Notes: generated from the sequence alone by a model not told the origin. A DNA stretch of 64,000 bases from Gardnerella vaginalis 1500E (GCF_000263595.1 NZ_ADES01000012.1:39968-103967); one strand, 5' to 3'. Shown: positions 51,271-61,320, numbered from the stretch's first letter. Made by a program: numbers and translations.

Positions 51271-51720
51271 ATGAACAAATTAGAAAAATATAAAAAAGAA
51301 ATAGGATTTAGAATTACTATTTTAGTCTTATTATGTATGGTTGCCTTACTCGCAGTTATTATTGGAAATTTTTACTTAAAATATAAATTTCCATTAAAAG
51401 AAGATGTGACAGATTATGTAGTAGTATTTTTTATTGGACTTGAACTTGTATCTGTATTCTACATGTCAATGCTTGGTAGAGCATATAGAAATAGAGATAT
51501 ATTGGAGAAGATGCATACTAAAGAAACAGATGAGAGAATGATATTAATAAGGATGAAGTCAGGATCAAATATAATACCTATATTTTCAATGGTTATTGTA
51601 ATAGTTTCTTTATTTGTAGCATATGTAAGTTATGAAGCCTTTTTAGCGTTAATAATAGTTGCATTTGTACAAATAATATTTTCTAAATTATTAAAAGTAT
51701 ATTGGTCAAAAAAGATTTAA
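51271..51720 (+). CDS. Membrane protein paired with the XRE repressor
   Basis: A 149-residue protein with four membrane helices in two pairs (residues 12-32 and 49-66; 100-118 and 122-140). Between them is a charged loop (NRDILEKMHTKETDERMILI) characteristic of DUF2178/DUF6442-like proteins coupled to small HTH genes. It forms an operon with the repressor and ends at a clear terminator. Role unknown. Confidence 0.75.
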   Translation: MNKLEKYKKEIGFRITILVLLCMVALLAVIIGNFYLKYKFPLKEDVTDYVVVFFIGLELVSVFYMSMLGRAYRNRDILEKMHTKETDERMILIRMKSGSNIIPIFSMVIVIVSLFVAYVSYEAFLALIIVAFVQIIFSKLLKVYWSKKI

Positions 51721-51741
51721 AAATATCGTAGTAAAGGTATT

Positions 51742-51775
51742 AGACGATAGACAGTTAAAACTCTATCGTCTTTTT
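51742..51775 (+). terminator. Terminator after the XRE-membrane operon
   Basis: AGACGATAG pairs with CTATCGTCT, followed by TTTTAG. Confidence 0.85.
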
Positions 51776-52080
51776 AGGGTTATAGGTCAAACGGGGCTTA
51801 GGACAATTTTTAGACATTTTGTGCAATCATAGCACGATGTTCCATAATTGTCTTTCCACTAAGACTTATTTTAATTCTGTGATTGTTGTAAAAATCAATA
51901 TAAGACATGCATTGATGGATATCCTAATACTCTTAATGTTTTACTATAGGATTTATATTTCTTGTAGGTTTGTATAGCATGTTTCTTTTGAGCTTCTGTA
52001 TAGATAACTTTCATTGTGACTTTCAGACTCCTTCCATTTTGTACAGAATTTTGTCCTAAGCCCCTTTTGGCCTATAACCC
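51776..52080 (-). mobile_element. Internally deleted insertion sequence (IS3-like)
   Basis: Both ends carry GGGTTATAGG.CAAA.GGGG followed by CTTAGGACAA, an inverted repeat of about 30 bases. Inside, on the minus strand, an OrfA-like start (MKVIYTEAQKKHAIQTYKKY...KTLRVLGYPSMH) runs into an OrfB-like end (YIDFYNNHRIKISLSGKTIM) with a shift. The catalytic core is gone, leaving 305 bases. It could be moved only by a full copy elsewhere. Confidence 0.75.
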
Positions 52081-52149
52081 GATTACCCTAACTAATCACC
52101 GGCTAAACAGGACGGACATTGAGCCTGACTTTAAGATTCATAAAAAGAA

Positions 52150-52183
52150 GTGACTATTACTGACAGAGATCAGTAACAGTCAC
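52150..52183 (-). terminator. Terminator after small membrane gene, copy 1
   Basis: GTGACTATTACTGA can pair with TCAGTAACAGTCAC. On the minus strand TTCTTTTTAT follows. Confidence 0.75.
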
Positions 52184-52225
52184 CCAACGTGAGATATTCA
52201 ACTATTGACTTGAACCAAACAAAAT

Positions 52226-52405
52226 TCAATCAGTCTTTCGAAGGACAGTCTTAAGCGAGATCACTGTGACACCAATAGCAAAAGAGGTAAAACCAATTCT
52301 AATAGCAAGTGTGCCATCCCATATTAAGGCAAGCAGCATCGCGATTAAGGCAACCGTCAAGCCGAATGTCGCTACTTCACGGCAAAAACGAACTAGCTTG
52401 TCCAT
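52226..52405 (-). CDS. 59-residue membrane protein, copy 1
   Basis: ATG at 52405 with GGAGG 8 bases ahead; 59 codons: MDKLVRFCREVATFGLTVAL, then a hydrophobic region containing WDGTLAIRIGF and a second hydrophobic stretch SFAIGVTVISL, ending KTVLRKTD. Two membrane helices are likely. The gene has its own terminator. An almost identical copy is at 57121-57300, together with its flanks. No family recognised; a toxin, holin or stress peptide is conceivable. Confidence 0.75.
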   Translation of the reverse strand: MDKLVRFCREVATFGLTVALIAMLLALIWDGTLAIRIGFTSFAIGVTVISLKTVLRKTD

Positions 52406-52576
52406 TCCAAAACCTCCTCGTGCACATACTAATAATCAGATTTCATTTTACAATTTGAGCTATATTTTACCACTTCACAAGGTGGGTGCAAGGTGGGTGC
52501 AAAGTGGCGAATCGACTTGCATGAGCGATTAAATATAATTCGCGAATGCACTTCGATTCGCTGAGCTTGCTCAAAG

Positions 52577-52601
52577 TTGAAAGCACAGTGTGCTTTCAAC
52601 G
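52577..52601. other. Perfect inverted repeat
   Basis: GTTGAAAGCAC and GTGCTTTCAAC around AGT. It precedes the B half-repeat. CTTGCGTTGAAAGCACA also occurs at 3984-4000. Confidence 0.5.
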
Positions 52602-52611
52602 CAAGCGAAGT

Positions 52612-52795
52612 ACGTTAACATCCTGTGCACTCGACCCTACACCGTTGATATCTTCCCTCAAACAGCCAAACTGCGCTCAAAAACCGCGAGAACCCAGCTT
52701 AAAGCCACTTCGCATTAAACCTTTTAACGATAGACCCTGCAAACCCCTGCTGCACAAGGGCAAAAATGCACCCACCTAATCAGCCTACTGCATCT
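52612..52795 (+). repeat. B-type half-repeat at 52.7 kb
   Basis: GTTAACATCCTGTGCACTCG, CTGCGCTCAAAAACCGCGAG, TTAAACCTTTTAACGATAG, CCCCTGCTGCACAAGGGCAA, and GCACCCACCTAATCAG. It borders cadD on the left. Confidence 0.8.
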
Positions 52796-52891
52796 TATAG
52801 CACGGTGAAGCGCCGTGACGGTGGGAAGCACCACTTATTTTCTCGTTTGAGTTTGAACATAAAAATAGCAGATAAAGGGAAGGAAATGAAT

Positions 52892-53507
<616 letters not shown>

Positions 53508-53539
53508 CCTCCTTTCAAAATGTTAAATTTTTTAGACAA

Positions 53540-53935
53540 GGGGGTGCAAAGTGTGTGCACTTTTTAATGTTAACATCCTGTGCACTCGACCCCAGAGCGT
53601 AGACATGTTCCCTCAAACAGCCAAACTGCGCTCAAAAACCGCAAGAACCCAGCTTAAAGCCGCAGTGCGCTAAACCTTTTAACGATAACCCTCGCTAAAC
53701 CCTGCTACACAAGGACTAAAACGCAGCAACTAGACTGCACGCATAGTAGATGTCATCAAAACGATATCTTGATTAAGTGCGATTTGTAAAGGAGCGCCAC
53801 TGATTCTGTATGGATTGAGAGAACGGGTAGTATAGCTACACTTTTTTGAGTGCACACTATGGATACTTGGTGCACTTTTTAACGATAGGAAAAGCTATCG
53901 TTAAAAGGTTTAAGATTGGCTTAATAGCTTGATTC
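53540..53935 (+). repeat. B-A repeat element, copy at 53.7 kb
   Basis: Preceded by GGGTGCAAAGTGTGTGCAC at 53543. It holds both halves: GTTAACATCCTGTGCACTCG, CTAAACCTTTTAACGATA, CCTGCTACACAAGGACTA, TCTGTATGGATTGAGAGAAC, GTGCACACTATGG and the intact hairpin TTTTAACGATAG with CTATCGTTAAAA. Confidence 0.82.
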
Positions 53936-53952
53936 TTGAGTGCAAAATATTA

Positions 53953-54268
53953 CTATTTCTTCTTATAACCTACAGCAACATTACCTGTTTTATTAATCCC
54001 TGGTACTTTAAGAATATCAGAACTTGACTTGTCTTTTAAATCAAATTTCCCAACTAAAAATAAAGCTTTAAGTCCTGAACTAGACAAATTAAACTGTGAG
54101 TCAACTAACTTGATACGCTTATCTCCAAGAGTGACTTTAGACAAATCATAATGAGAATCCAGAATATCGCGCGACACAAAGAGATACAATTCATCTTTAT
54201 CCATATAGTTTTCCGGTATACGAAACTCTTCCCGAGACATCGCTACTGTTTCCCAATGATACGACGCA
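53953..54268 (-). pseudogene. Lipoprotein, paralogue 3, lacking its signal peptide
   Basis: It matches the lipoproteins at 39097 and 45755 from YHWETVAMSREEFRIPENYM to the end GNVAVGYKKK, but the sequence changes at 54269 so that the signal peptide and lipobox are lost. It lies between an A half-repeat and the KilA-N gene stop. Confidence 0.85.
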
Positions 54269-54270
54269 GC

Positions 54271-55074
54271 TTATTGCAATTTTTTAATTGATTCACTTTC
54301 AGATAGTATCCTCATTTGTTCAATAGCTATTGCATTTAATTTCTCCAATCTTTCAGATTGACTCATACCTTCATTTATAAATACAGCATTAAGATTCTCA
54401 AGATTAGAAAGGCAAACAAGCTGAGATATATCCGCATAATCTCTAATATTGCCTTTTAAATCCGGATTTTCATCACGCCACTCTTTAGCTGTTATTCCAA
54501 ATAAAGAAACATTAAGAATATCCGCTTCATTTGCATAAATAAAATTGATTTTTTCTTTTGAAAGTTTATCTGGTACAAGTTTGTTCTTAATGGCATTTGT
54601 GTGAATTCTATAATTTATTTTTGCCAAATTTCTTTTAATATCCCATCCTAACTTCTTCTGTTCTTCTTCCTTTAAACGTTCAAATTCTTTGATTAAATAT
54701 AATTTAAAGTATGGCGATACCCAAGAAGCAAACTCAAACGCTATATCTTTATGAGCATAAGTTCCACCATATCTTCCCGCTCTAGCAACGATACCGATAG
54801 AATTGGTTTTCTCCACCCATTGCTTAACAGATAATATAAAACGGTTAAGTCCTGCTTCATTTTTAATTCCCTCGAATTCGGTGGAATTAAAATTCGTGTT
54901 ATACATTTCTTCCCAAATACCTAAAAACTCTATCGTATTCTTATTCCTAAGCCACTTTTCAATCAAAGCAGAACCGTTATCAATATTTCTAACCATATCC
55001 GTTAAAGAAATATAATCTCTATTGTCAATGGCAATAATGCTAATTTCTGAACCTTCAACATTTATTTTAGACAC
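54271..55074 (-). CDS. KilA-N domain protein
   Basis: About 267 residues from the GTG at 55074 (GAGAGGTG ahead). The KilA-N DNA-binding domain has DYISLTDMVRNIDNGSALIE, IEFLGIWEEMYNTNF and the closing GGTYAHKDIAFEFASWVSPY FKLYLIKEF-like block. The C-terminal half is helical, with NVSLFGITAKEWRDENPDLK. KilA-N proteins come from phages and mobile elements and are often regulators. The gene lies next to the exonuclease gene on the same strand (25 bases), probably one unit. Confidence 0.85.
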   Translation of the reverse strand: MSKINVEGSEISIIAIDNRDYISLTDMVRNIDNGSALIEKWLRNKNTIEFLGIWEEMYNTNFNSTEFEGIKNEAGLNRFILSVKQWVEKTNSIGIVARAGRYGGTYAHKDIAFEFASWVSPYFKLYLIKEFERLKEEEQKKLGWDIKRNLAKINYRIHTNAIKNKLVPDKLSKEKINFIYANEADILNVSLFGITAKEWRDENPDLKGNIRDYADISQLVCLSNLENLNAVFINEGMSQSERLEKLNAIAIEQMRILSESESIKKLQ

Positions 55075-55099
55075 GTAATCACCTCTCAATCATCCAATT

Positions 55100-56005
55100 T
55101 CACTCATTTAACAAATCATAGAAAGTACGCTCATCAATAATTTCTATATCTTGCCCCTCAAGCTTGAGCTTTTCTGCTTTCTTATGCTTTGATGACTTCT
55201 CACCTTTAAGAATTGCATTGTAATCATTATCCCCAAGTATCAGATAGTTTGTTTGCTTAGTCACACTATTATCTAAGACACCGCCGAGATTCGCTACAAT
55301 CTGCTGAGCATCCTTGCGAAGCATTTTCTCAAGCTTACCAGTGAAAACAACATGCCGATTATAGAAAAACCCATCTTTATCAACAACCACTTCATCAGGC
55401 TTAATTGCTTTGATATCTATCCCTTTACCACTGTGACTTCCACTGGCAGGCCATAAGTCTTCAATGACTAGATTCTTCTCAGCCATGCGTGTTTTAACAG
55501 CATCATATAATTCTTTCGTTGATGTGCAGTCTGATAAAGCACGGTGTTCATTATTGTGTAATCCTAAGTAGTCAGTTAAATCGGAGAGTCTGTGATGTTT
55601 CAGCTCAGGATACAGTTTTCTTGCAAATTGCATCGTATCCATATACCGGTTAGTCAGTTGTTCCTTAAAGCCTTCATTCAAAAAGCGCATATCAAAAGAA
55701 GTCCTATGACCAAGGATAATGTCATCACCTATGAACGAAAGCACAGACGTTTTCACACTGTCTATAGATGGCATACCTTCCAGCATGTCATTAGTTATTC
55801 CTGTTAATGCTGTAATAAAACCGTCTACTTCTATACTCGGTTTAATCAGCTGATCATAACGGTCTACTATCTCATTATTTCTAACTTTTAAGATACCAAT
55901 CTCAATAATCTCATTATAATACGCAGAAAAGCCGGTCGTTTCGGTATCTAGCACACAGTAATCATCAATGAGTTGCTTAGTGTAATTTGAGTTTGAATTG
56001 GACAT
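55100..56005 (-). CDS. DnaQ-like 3'-5' exonuclease fused to a BRCT domain
   Basis: A 301-residue protein. Residues 15-175 are a DEDDh exonuclease: Asp20 and Glu22 in CVLDTETTGFS, Asp in LGHRTSFDMRFL, and NEHRALSDCTST with His and final Asp. Residues 210-300 are a BRCT domain like that of DNA ligase (FYNRHVVFTGKLEKMLRKDA, NLGGVLDNSVTKQTNYLILG). Such proteins are common on Firmicute chromosomes and mobile DNA. Repair or damage sensing is implied. GGAGG lies ahead of the ATG. Confidence 0.9.
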   Translation of the reverse strand: MSNSNSNYTKQLIDDYCVLDTETTGFSAYYNEIIEIGILKVRNNEIVDRYDQLIKPSIEVDGFITALTGITNDMLEGMPSIDSVKTSVLSFIGDDIILGHRTSFDMRFLNEGFKEQLTNRYMDTMQFARKLYPELKHHRLSDLTDYLGLHNNEHRALSDCTSTKELYDAVKTRMAEKNLVIEDLWPASGSHSGKGIDIKAIKPDEVVVDKDGFFYNRHVVFTGKLEKMLRKDAQQIVANLGGVLDNSVTKQTNYLILGDNDYNAILKGEKSSKHKKAEKLKLEGQDIEIIDERTFYDLLNE

Positions 56006-56093
56006 GAAAGCACCTCCTTCATCTATTGAAATGAGCTTTTACAAATTTATCTTCTAATACTCATTATATCTTGAAAGCTAAGTGCCTTAAACA

Positions 56094-56124
56094 TAAAAAC
56101 AGGTCGATTTTAATCCTCGACCTG
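56094..56124 (-). terminator. Terminator of the zinc-ribbon gene
   Basis: On the minus strand CAGGTCGA (56124-56117) pairs with TCGACCTG (56107-56100), followed by TTTTTATG. Confidence 0.8.
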
Positions 56125-56168
56125 CTGTTTTAACTATTATCCCACCCTCATATAAAAGTAACTCTCAT

Positions 56169-56390
56169 TTAAATCTCATCATATTTCTTTTTTAATTTAT
56201 CCATATTATCAAGGTCAATCCACTCCTCGCTAAAACCACAGGCAGTGCAAATATACCTATCAATAGGTACTGCCGACATAATTGTATGGCCAGTCATAAT
56301 ATTATTTCCAGTCCCATAAACCCCAGCAGATCCAGGCACAAATATAATTTCACTTCCCCCACACTTTGGGCATTTTTTCGTATTTTTCAT
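56169..56390 (-). CDS. Small zinc-ribbon protein
   Basis: A 73-residue protein with two CxxC knuckles, CPKCGG at residue 8 and CTACGF near residue 48, in a single zinc ribbon. A Gly-rich loop lies between, and a charged helix ends it. AAAGGAGG lies before the ATG. Similar small proteins are common in Firmicutes. It has its own terminator. The 200 bases before it repeat the upstream region of the LPXTG gene at 63.7 kb. Confidence 0.75.
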   Translation of the reverse strand: MKNTKKCPKCGGSEIIFVPGSAGVYGTGNNIMTGHTIMSAVPIDRYICTACGFSEEWIDLDNMDKLKKKYDEI

Positions 56391-56404
56391 AAATCCTCCT
56401 TTTT

Positions 56405-56605
56405 AATCTAATAATGTTCTTTTATTGTTTTGAAAAATTTCATAAAGATAGGAAGGAACGCATACCTATACATCAGGTATATATTTCTGCCAATTAAAAA
56501 TTCTACGTGAAAAGAGACAGAACTACGCTGTCTGTCTGTCAAGGATTTTGTCAGTTTTTTCATGGCTTGCCAACCTTTTATGCTAACTTTTCTTGAGTTA
56601 ATCAT
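56405..56605. repeat. 200-base upstream region shared with the LPXTG gene
   Basis: About 85 percent by eye identical to 63690-63885, with the same AGGTATATAATTCTGCCAAT-like stretch, CTACGTGAAAA.AGACAGA and GTCAAGGATTTTGTCAGT.TT. It may be a mobile leader or a recombination site. Confidence 0.7.
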
Positions 56606-56655
56606 ACAAGAAAAAATCTATATTGACTTGCCTTCATATATTGTATATTTGTTAT

Positions 56656-56972
56656 TTACTCGTCTACTTTCATTACACTCCCATCAAGGAAGATAATATC
56701 AACCTTTCCATCTTGATGCACGATTAGATAGTAAACCATGCTAAGCCAGACGTTTTCATCGAACACTGTTAACAAGTCCTGTTTTTTCAAGTCCTCGATA
56801 AAATATTCAACTTCATCATGCCTCATTTGCTTGTCAACAATGCGAGCTTTTACTTCCTTAAGCCTTGATTCTACAGTATTAAACCTGTTCACTAGACTCG
56901 TATATTTTTTCTCATACTCATCCTGGTTCTGCAATTTCCGTGCATTTTCATTGATACAGTTGTTAATCTTTT
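56656..56972 (-). pseudogene. Serine recombinase, extreme C-terminal fragment
   Basis: CINENARKLQNQDEYEKKYT and on to KKQDLLTVFDENVWLSMVYY are the last 100 residues of a large serine recombinase of the Tn4451/TndX kind. It breaks off at 56972, exactly where a CTTTTAACG motif starts. It is different from the fragment at 50180. Confidence 0.8.
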
Positions 56973-57044
56973 AACGATTACCCTAACTAATCACCGGCTA
57001 AACAGGACGGACATTGAGCCTGACTTTAAGATTCATAAAAAGAA

Positions 57045-57078
57045 GTGACTATTACTGACAGAGATCAGTAATAGTCAC
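57045..57078 (-). terminator. Terminator after small membrane gene, copy 2
   Basis: A perfect 14-base stem, GTGACTATTACTGA with TCAGTAATAGTCAC. On the minus strand TTCTTTTTAT follows. Confidence 0.82.
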
Positions 57079-57120
57079 CCAACGTGAGATATTCAACTAT
57101 TGACTTGAACCAAACAAAAT

Positions 57121-57300
57121 TCAATCAGTCTTTCGAAGGACAGTCTTAAGCGAGATCACTGTGACACCAATAGCAAAAGAGGTAAAACCAATTCTAATAG
57201 CAAGTGTGCCATCCCATATTAAGGCAACCAGCATCGCGATTAAGGCAACCGTCAAGCCGAATGTCGCTACTTCACGGCAAAAACGAACGAGCTTGTCCAT
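57121..57300 (-). CDS. 59-residue membrane protein, copy 2
   Basis: Differs from the copy at 52226 by one residue (Leu to Val near residue 25). GAGGAGG lies 10 bases before the ATG. The duplicated block spans about 370 bases, from 56979 to 57350, with the terminator. Both copies lie just left of a B half-repeat, so the block seems to travel with it. Confidence 0.75.
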   Translation of the reverse strand: MDKLVRFCREVATFGLTVALIAMLVALIWDGTLAIRIGFTSFAIGVTVISLKTVLRKTD

Positions 57301-57377
57301 TCCTTAAATACCTCCTCGTTCACATACTAATAATCAGGTTTCATTTTAACTTTTGAGCTATATTTTACCACTCAACA

Positions 57378-57620
57378 AAGTGGGTGCAGGGTGGGTGCAA
57401 AGTGGGTGCACCTTTTAACGTTAACATCCTGTGCACTCGACCCTAGAGCGTCGATATCTTACCTCATACAGAAAAATAGCACTAAAAAATCACGCCAAGC
57501 CAGCCTAAAGCAGCCACACGCTAAACCTTTTAACAATAGCCCTCACTAAGCCTTGCTGCACAAGGGCAAAAATGCACCCACCTATTAAGCCCTTGACATC
57601 AATACGACAGTCTCACGTGT
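57378..57620 (+). repeat. B-type half-repeat at 57.5 kb
   Basis: AAAGTGGGTGCACCTTTTAA at 57398, GTTAACATCCTGTGCACTCG, GCTAAACCTTTTAACAATAG, CCTTGCTGCACAAGGGCAAA and GCACCCACCTATTAAGCCCT. It borders the ABC-F gene on the left. The remaining 57620-57753 shows nothing. Confidence 0.8.
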
Positions 57621-57753
57621 ATCAAGACTACCCTTATGATAACCATGCATCAATAAAAGAGCCTTAACGTTCATTGCAGGAGAGAAACTGGCAAGGGGAA
57701 TGTCGTATGATGATAAAAGTCTAAGGCACTACAAACTGGGATTTGGATTTTAC

Positions 57754-59232
57754 TTAAAATTGTATTATTTTATTAGCGATATCTTCTACAAATCGCTTAT
57801 CGTGTTCCACAAATATGAGTGTAGGCTTTGCTTCTTTTATAATTTCCTCAATCTGTATTCTTGATATTACATCTATATAATTCAGTGGTTCGTCCCAAAC
57901 AAATATATGAGCTGGCTTTGAGAAACTTACAGCAATTAAAACTTTCTTTTTTTGTCCATCACTATAATTCTTCATATCCATTTCAAATAATTCTCTTGAA
58001 AAATCTAATTTTCTTAGAATTGTTTTACACAATGTTTCATCAACATCTTGCTTGTGAATATATTCATTTAGGCTACCTGTTAAATTAGATGTGTCTTGAG
58101 GAATATACGAGATTTTTAAATTACCTGCTAATTTTATCTCACCTGTATACTCGTGATTTATACCTAATAAAATTTTAATCAAGGTTGATTTTCCGCTACC
58201 ATTACCCCCATATATAGCCACTATGTCGCCTTGCTTTATCTCGAAACTTACATTATTTAGGATCTGTCTCTCTCCATAGCATGATGATAAATTGCTAACC
58301 GATATTAGAGGATTTTTATGATGATGTAATGGATGCAATAATAGACTTTCCTTTGTTTCGATATCTTTTAGTAAACTCTGTTTTTCTTCTATTGCCTTGT
58401 TTTGTCTATTCTCCAAATTCTTAGATTTTTTCATCATCTTGGCTGATTGATGACCTATATGTCCTTTGTCTGGTTTTACACCTGATACTTTTACACCATT
58501 TTTAGTATTTTCAATTTTATCAGACCAAATTTGACTTTGTCTTGCAGACTCTTTTAATCGTTTAATATCTTTTCTTAATCTCTCATTTTGACTAATTTCA
58601 AATTGGTCTTTCATCACTTTGTTTTCATACCATGATGTAAAATTTCCCGATTGGACATCAATAGAATTCCTGTTAATAGAAATAACATGATTGATACAAC
58701 CATCTAAAAAATCTCTATCATGAGATATAAGCAAAAATCCTTTTTTACTTTTCAGATATTCACTTACAATTTTTCTTCCGTCCATATCTAAATGGTTTGT
58801 TGGTTCATCAATAAGTAAAAAGCCATCTTCTCTTGTAAACAAAATAGCTAAAAGGATTTTTGTTTGTTCCCCTTTAGAAAGCGTTTCAAACTCTCTGTAA
58901 ACAAGGTTCTCATCTACATTTAGCAAACTGAGTTCTCTAAATAACTTCCATTCTTCATCATCTGATATTAGTTCTTTATATAACTCAATTCCTAATTTTG
59001 AAGTATCGCTTATATTTGGTGGAAATTTAATAAATTCAACATCCTTGCTTATTTTACCTTGATAAGTTTCTTGATTTAAAAGTAACTTAAATAGAGTTGA
59101 TTTACCGATTCCATTTCTTCCTATCAATCCCGTTTTCCAGTTTGTATCAAAGGAAAACGATACATTTTTAAATATGGGTTTTACATATCCATAATATGAG
59201 AAAGTGAGGTTTTCAATTTTAATTACTGACAT
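57754..59232 (-). CDS. ABC-F ribosomal protection protein (Lsa-like)
   Basis: About 492 residues from the ATG at 59232 (AGGGAGG ahead). Two ABC domains without membrane helices: Walker A GRNGIGKST and GGNGSGKST, signatures LSKGE and YSDGQ, and Walker B LLIDEPTNHLD and FVWDEPLNYID. The interdomain arm is basic and long. DTNWKTGLIGRNGIGKSTL is typical of the Lsa/Vga class, which displaces lincosamides, streptogramin A and pleuromutilins from the ribosome. The second Walker B is unusual (PLNYID). Resistance is inferred, not proven. Confidence 0.85.
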   Translation of the reverse strand: MSVIKIENLTFSYYGYVKPIFKNVSFSFDTNWKTGLIGRNGIGKSTLFKLLLNQETYQGKISKDVEFIKFPPNISDTSKLGIELYKELISDDEEWKLFRELSLLNVDENLVYREFETLSKGEQTKILLAILFTREDGFLLIDEPTNHLDMDGRKIVSEYLKSKKGFLLISHDRDFLDGCINHVISINRNSIDVQSGNFTSWYENKVMKDQFEISQNERLRKDIKRLKESARQSQIWSDKIENTKNGVKVSGVKPDKGHIGHQSAKMMKKSKNLENRQNKAIEEKQSLLKDIETKESLLLHPLHHHKNPLISVSNLSSCYGERQILNNVSFEIKQGDIVAIYGGNGSGKSTLIKILLGINHEYTGEIKLAGNLKISYIPQDTSNLTGSLNEYIHKQDVDETLCKTILRKLDFSRELFEMDMKNYSDGQKKKVLIAVSFSKPAHIFVWDEPLNYIDVISRIQIEEIIKEAKPTLIFVEHDKRFVEDIANKIIQF

Positions 59233-59264
59233 AAAACGCCTCCCTAAATTATCATTTACCGCCC

Positions 59265-59292
59265 GGGTGCAAAGTGTGTGCACCTTTTAACG
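59265..59292 (+). repeat. A-core fragment bordering the ABC-F gene
   Basis: GGGTGCAAAGTGTGTGCAC and CTTTTAACGTTTA are the same junction as at 53543 beside cadD. Confidence 0.7.
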
Positions 59293-59339
59293 TTTAGTTT
59301 TTCATGTATTACTACGGTTATCACTGCTTTGCTTTTCAG

Positions 59340-59624
59340 TCATTTCAATTCTCGATTAGGTAATTTTCCAGTTCTCAAAGCGACAGTAACAAACTCAACC
59401 TCTTGCAAGCACTTCTCGCAAAGTTCATAACCTTCATTGAAGTTCACTCTTGACCTAAATGTGCTAGCAATGAATTCGCATGGTGAGGTGATCCTTTCAA
59501 CTACACCGCACCGTTCGCACTCAGCATACACATTCCCATCCTTAATCGGAATAAACATTCCATGATCTTTCTCATTTCCCATGACGCTAACATCTTCGAA
59601 ATCATCAAATTTTACATAGAGCAT
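59340..59624 (-). CDS. Small zinc-binding hypothetical protein
   Basis: A 94-residue protein with CERCGV near residue 36 and CEKCLQ near residue 73, two CxxC pairs that could form a zinc ribbon, and an acidic N-terminus. AGGAGG lies before the ATG. No family is known to me. It is upstream of a broken DUF4097 gene on the same strand and probably belongs with other small accessory genes. Confidence 0.65.
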   Translation of the reverse strand: MLYVKFDDFEDVSVMGNEKDHGMFIPIKDGNVYAECERCGVVERITSPCEFIASTFRSRVNFNEGYELCEKCLQEVEFVTVALRTGKLPNRELK

Positions 59625-59715
59625 ATACGGCTTCCTCCTTTATCGGTATGTCTATATACGCTCTAATTCCAACTTATATCAAGTTTTATTGCTTCTTTTT
59701 TGATCTATATGTCTG

Positions 59716-60307
59716 CTACTTCGCAATAGCTTTCCCATTAAGACAGTGCACCATGTAATGCGCAAATCCATCGTTTTTACAATTTACCTTCTTCTTATCT
59801 GAAACCTCGGTGACACCATTCTCACAATCTACTTCAAGGCTTGCATCCTTGGTGATTGTTCCTTCTAAAATACTCATGCCATTTAACGTATCAAGCGTAC
59901 AAACATGAGTTACTTCTACGTTTGTTGCTGAAGCCAACCCATTATAACATTTAAGAAAGACATCATCCGCCTTCAAATTAACAACTTCTACCTTGCCATT
60001 GTTCACTTCTACATAAAGCTTACCAATCTCAATATCCGTGATGAGCACTTGATTAGAATCAGATTCAACCTCACAAACTTCCACATCATGTGGCAAACTC
60101 ACAACAATTTCAGGCATACCCTGAGTAAACCACCTCAGCCAATTCGAAGCTGAAACTTTTTTAGTTTGAATAAGCCTTATAACATTTTGCGCTTCCTCAA
60201 CCCTCAATATATCTTGTTCACAGTTAAAAGCTCACACCAAAGGTATCAGCACGTTTCACCGTTAAACGAACATCTTTCGTCTCTGCGATAAACTTCTTAT
60301 TATCCAT
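59716..60307 (-). pseudogene. DUF4097-like protein, frameshifted paralogue
   Basis: From ATG 60307 (MDNKKFIAETKDVRLTVKRA) the frame stops after GVSF at a four-T run near 60233. The rest, NCEQDILRVEEAQNVIRLIQ to HYMVHCLNGKAIAK, continues one base off. It is paralogous to the intact protein at 47449. A TTG at 60207 could still start a shorter 163-residue product. Confidence 0.82.
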
Positions 60308-60421
60308 TACTTACGTTAATTAGATAAATAAATACATAAATTACAATTGAACTAGTATAGAAATATTCTATTTTTCACATAACATAGTAAAAGTAGTGAA
60401 TAAAGTACGAGGAGGTAATTT

Positions 60422-61240
60422 GTGAAGAAAAGATATATGTTGAAAAATATTTTTAAAACCAAATATAATTTCCATAATATTGTTTTAATCGTTTTCATTG
60501 GACTATTAGCAGGTTTTTTATCAGGATTGTTCGCTGTAGGTGGGGGAATTGTGATAGTTCCTGCATTAACTGTTTTTATGAAATTTGATCAGCGTCATGC
60601 TACTGCTACTTCTCTTGTTGCCATAATTATAACGTCGCTTTGTGGAAGCATTGTTTACGGTTTAGACGGCAAAGTGTCATTTTTATCAGCATTTTTTCTA
60701 ATAATAGGTTCAGTTTTCGGATCACAAATTGGGGTATATTTTTCACATATTTTGCCTAAAAAAATATTTCCTTGGTGTTTTACACTTTTTGTATTACTAG
60801 TTATATGTTCTAGTCAAGTTTGGATTCCGTTAAGAAATGTAGATTTTAATGTTAATTTTTTAAAAGCTATATGTCTTATATTTATAGGCGTTTTTTCTGG
60901 TATTTTTTCAGGTATTTTAGGCGTTGGTGGCGGAGGAATTATAGTGCCATGCGTGCAACTTTTGCTCGGCATGGGAGACCTTATGGCAAGAGGAACTGCT
61001 TTGCTTGTCACGCTTCCTACAGCTATAAGTGGTAGTATTGCTAATGCTCGTTACCATTATACTCATTTTACTGAAGGAATTATTATCGGTATTTTTGCGA
61101 CATTTACTGTAAACTTAGGCGCAATAACTGCGCGCAGTATTTCACCTTTTATATGCAATATATTGTTTTGTATTTTTTTGTTCAGTGCATGCTTACGAAT
61201 GATATTAAAAACAGGTATTTTAGCTAAGAATAAGCGTTAA
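60422..61240 (+). CDS. TauE/SafE-family sulfite or organic anion exporter
   Basis: A 272-residue protein with eight membrane helices in two homologous halves, each with the family's glycine motif: GLLAGFLSGLFAVGGGIVIV and GVFSGIFSGILGVGGGGIIV. TauE/SafE proteins move sulfite, sulfoacetate or similar anions. GGAGG lies before the GTG start. It is single and, with the cysteine genes, the only other sulfur-linked gene, though distant from them. Confidence 0.88.
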   Translation: MKKRYMLKNIFKTKYNFHNIVLIVFIGLLAGFLSGLFAVGGGIVIVPALTVFMKFDQRHATATSLVAIIITSLCGSIVYGLDGKVSFLSAFFLIIGSVFGSQIGVYFSHILPKKIFPWCFTLFVLLVICSSQVWIPLRNVDFNVNFLKAICLIFIGVFSGIFSGILGVGGGGIIVPCVQLLLGMGDLMARGTALLVTLPTAISGSIANARYHYTHFTEGIIIGIFATFTVNLGAITARSISPFICNILFCIFLFSACLRMILKTGILAKNKR

Positions 61241-61290
61241 ATATGTAAAGTCTTTGACTTTTATTTATTTGAAAAAATAGTTTTGAATAT

Positions 61291-61320
61291 AAAAAGTGGG
61301 GCTTAGATTTAAGCCCCACG
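61291..61320 (-). terminator. Bidirectional hairpin between convergent genes
   Basis: GTGGGGCTTA and TAAGCCCCAC with 4 bases between. T-rich sequence follows on the minus strand, ending the permease transcript. Confidence 0.85.

Noticed and set aside
56408..56605. 65-codon minus-strand frame ahead of the zinc-ribbon gene
   Set aside because: It lies in the repeated leader region shared with 63690-63885, where the frame is not conserved.
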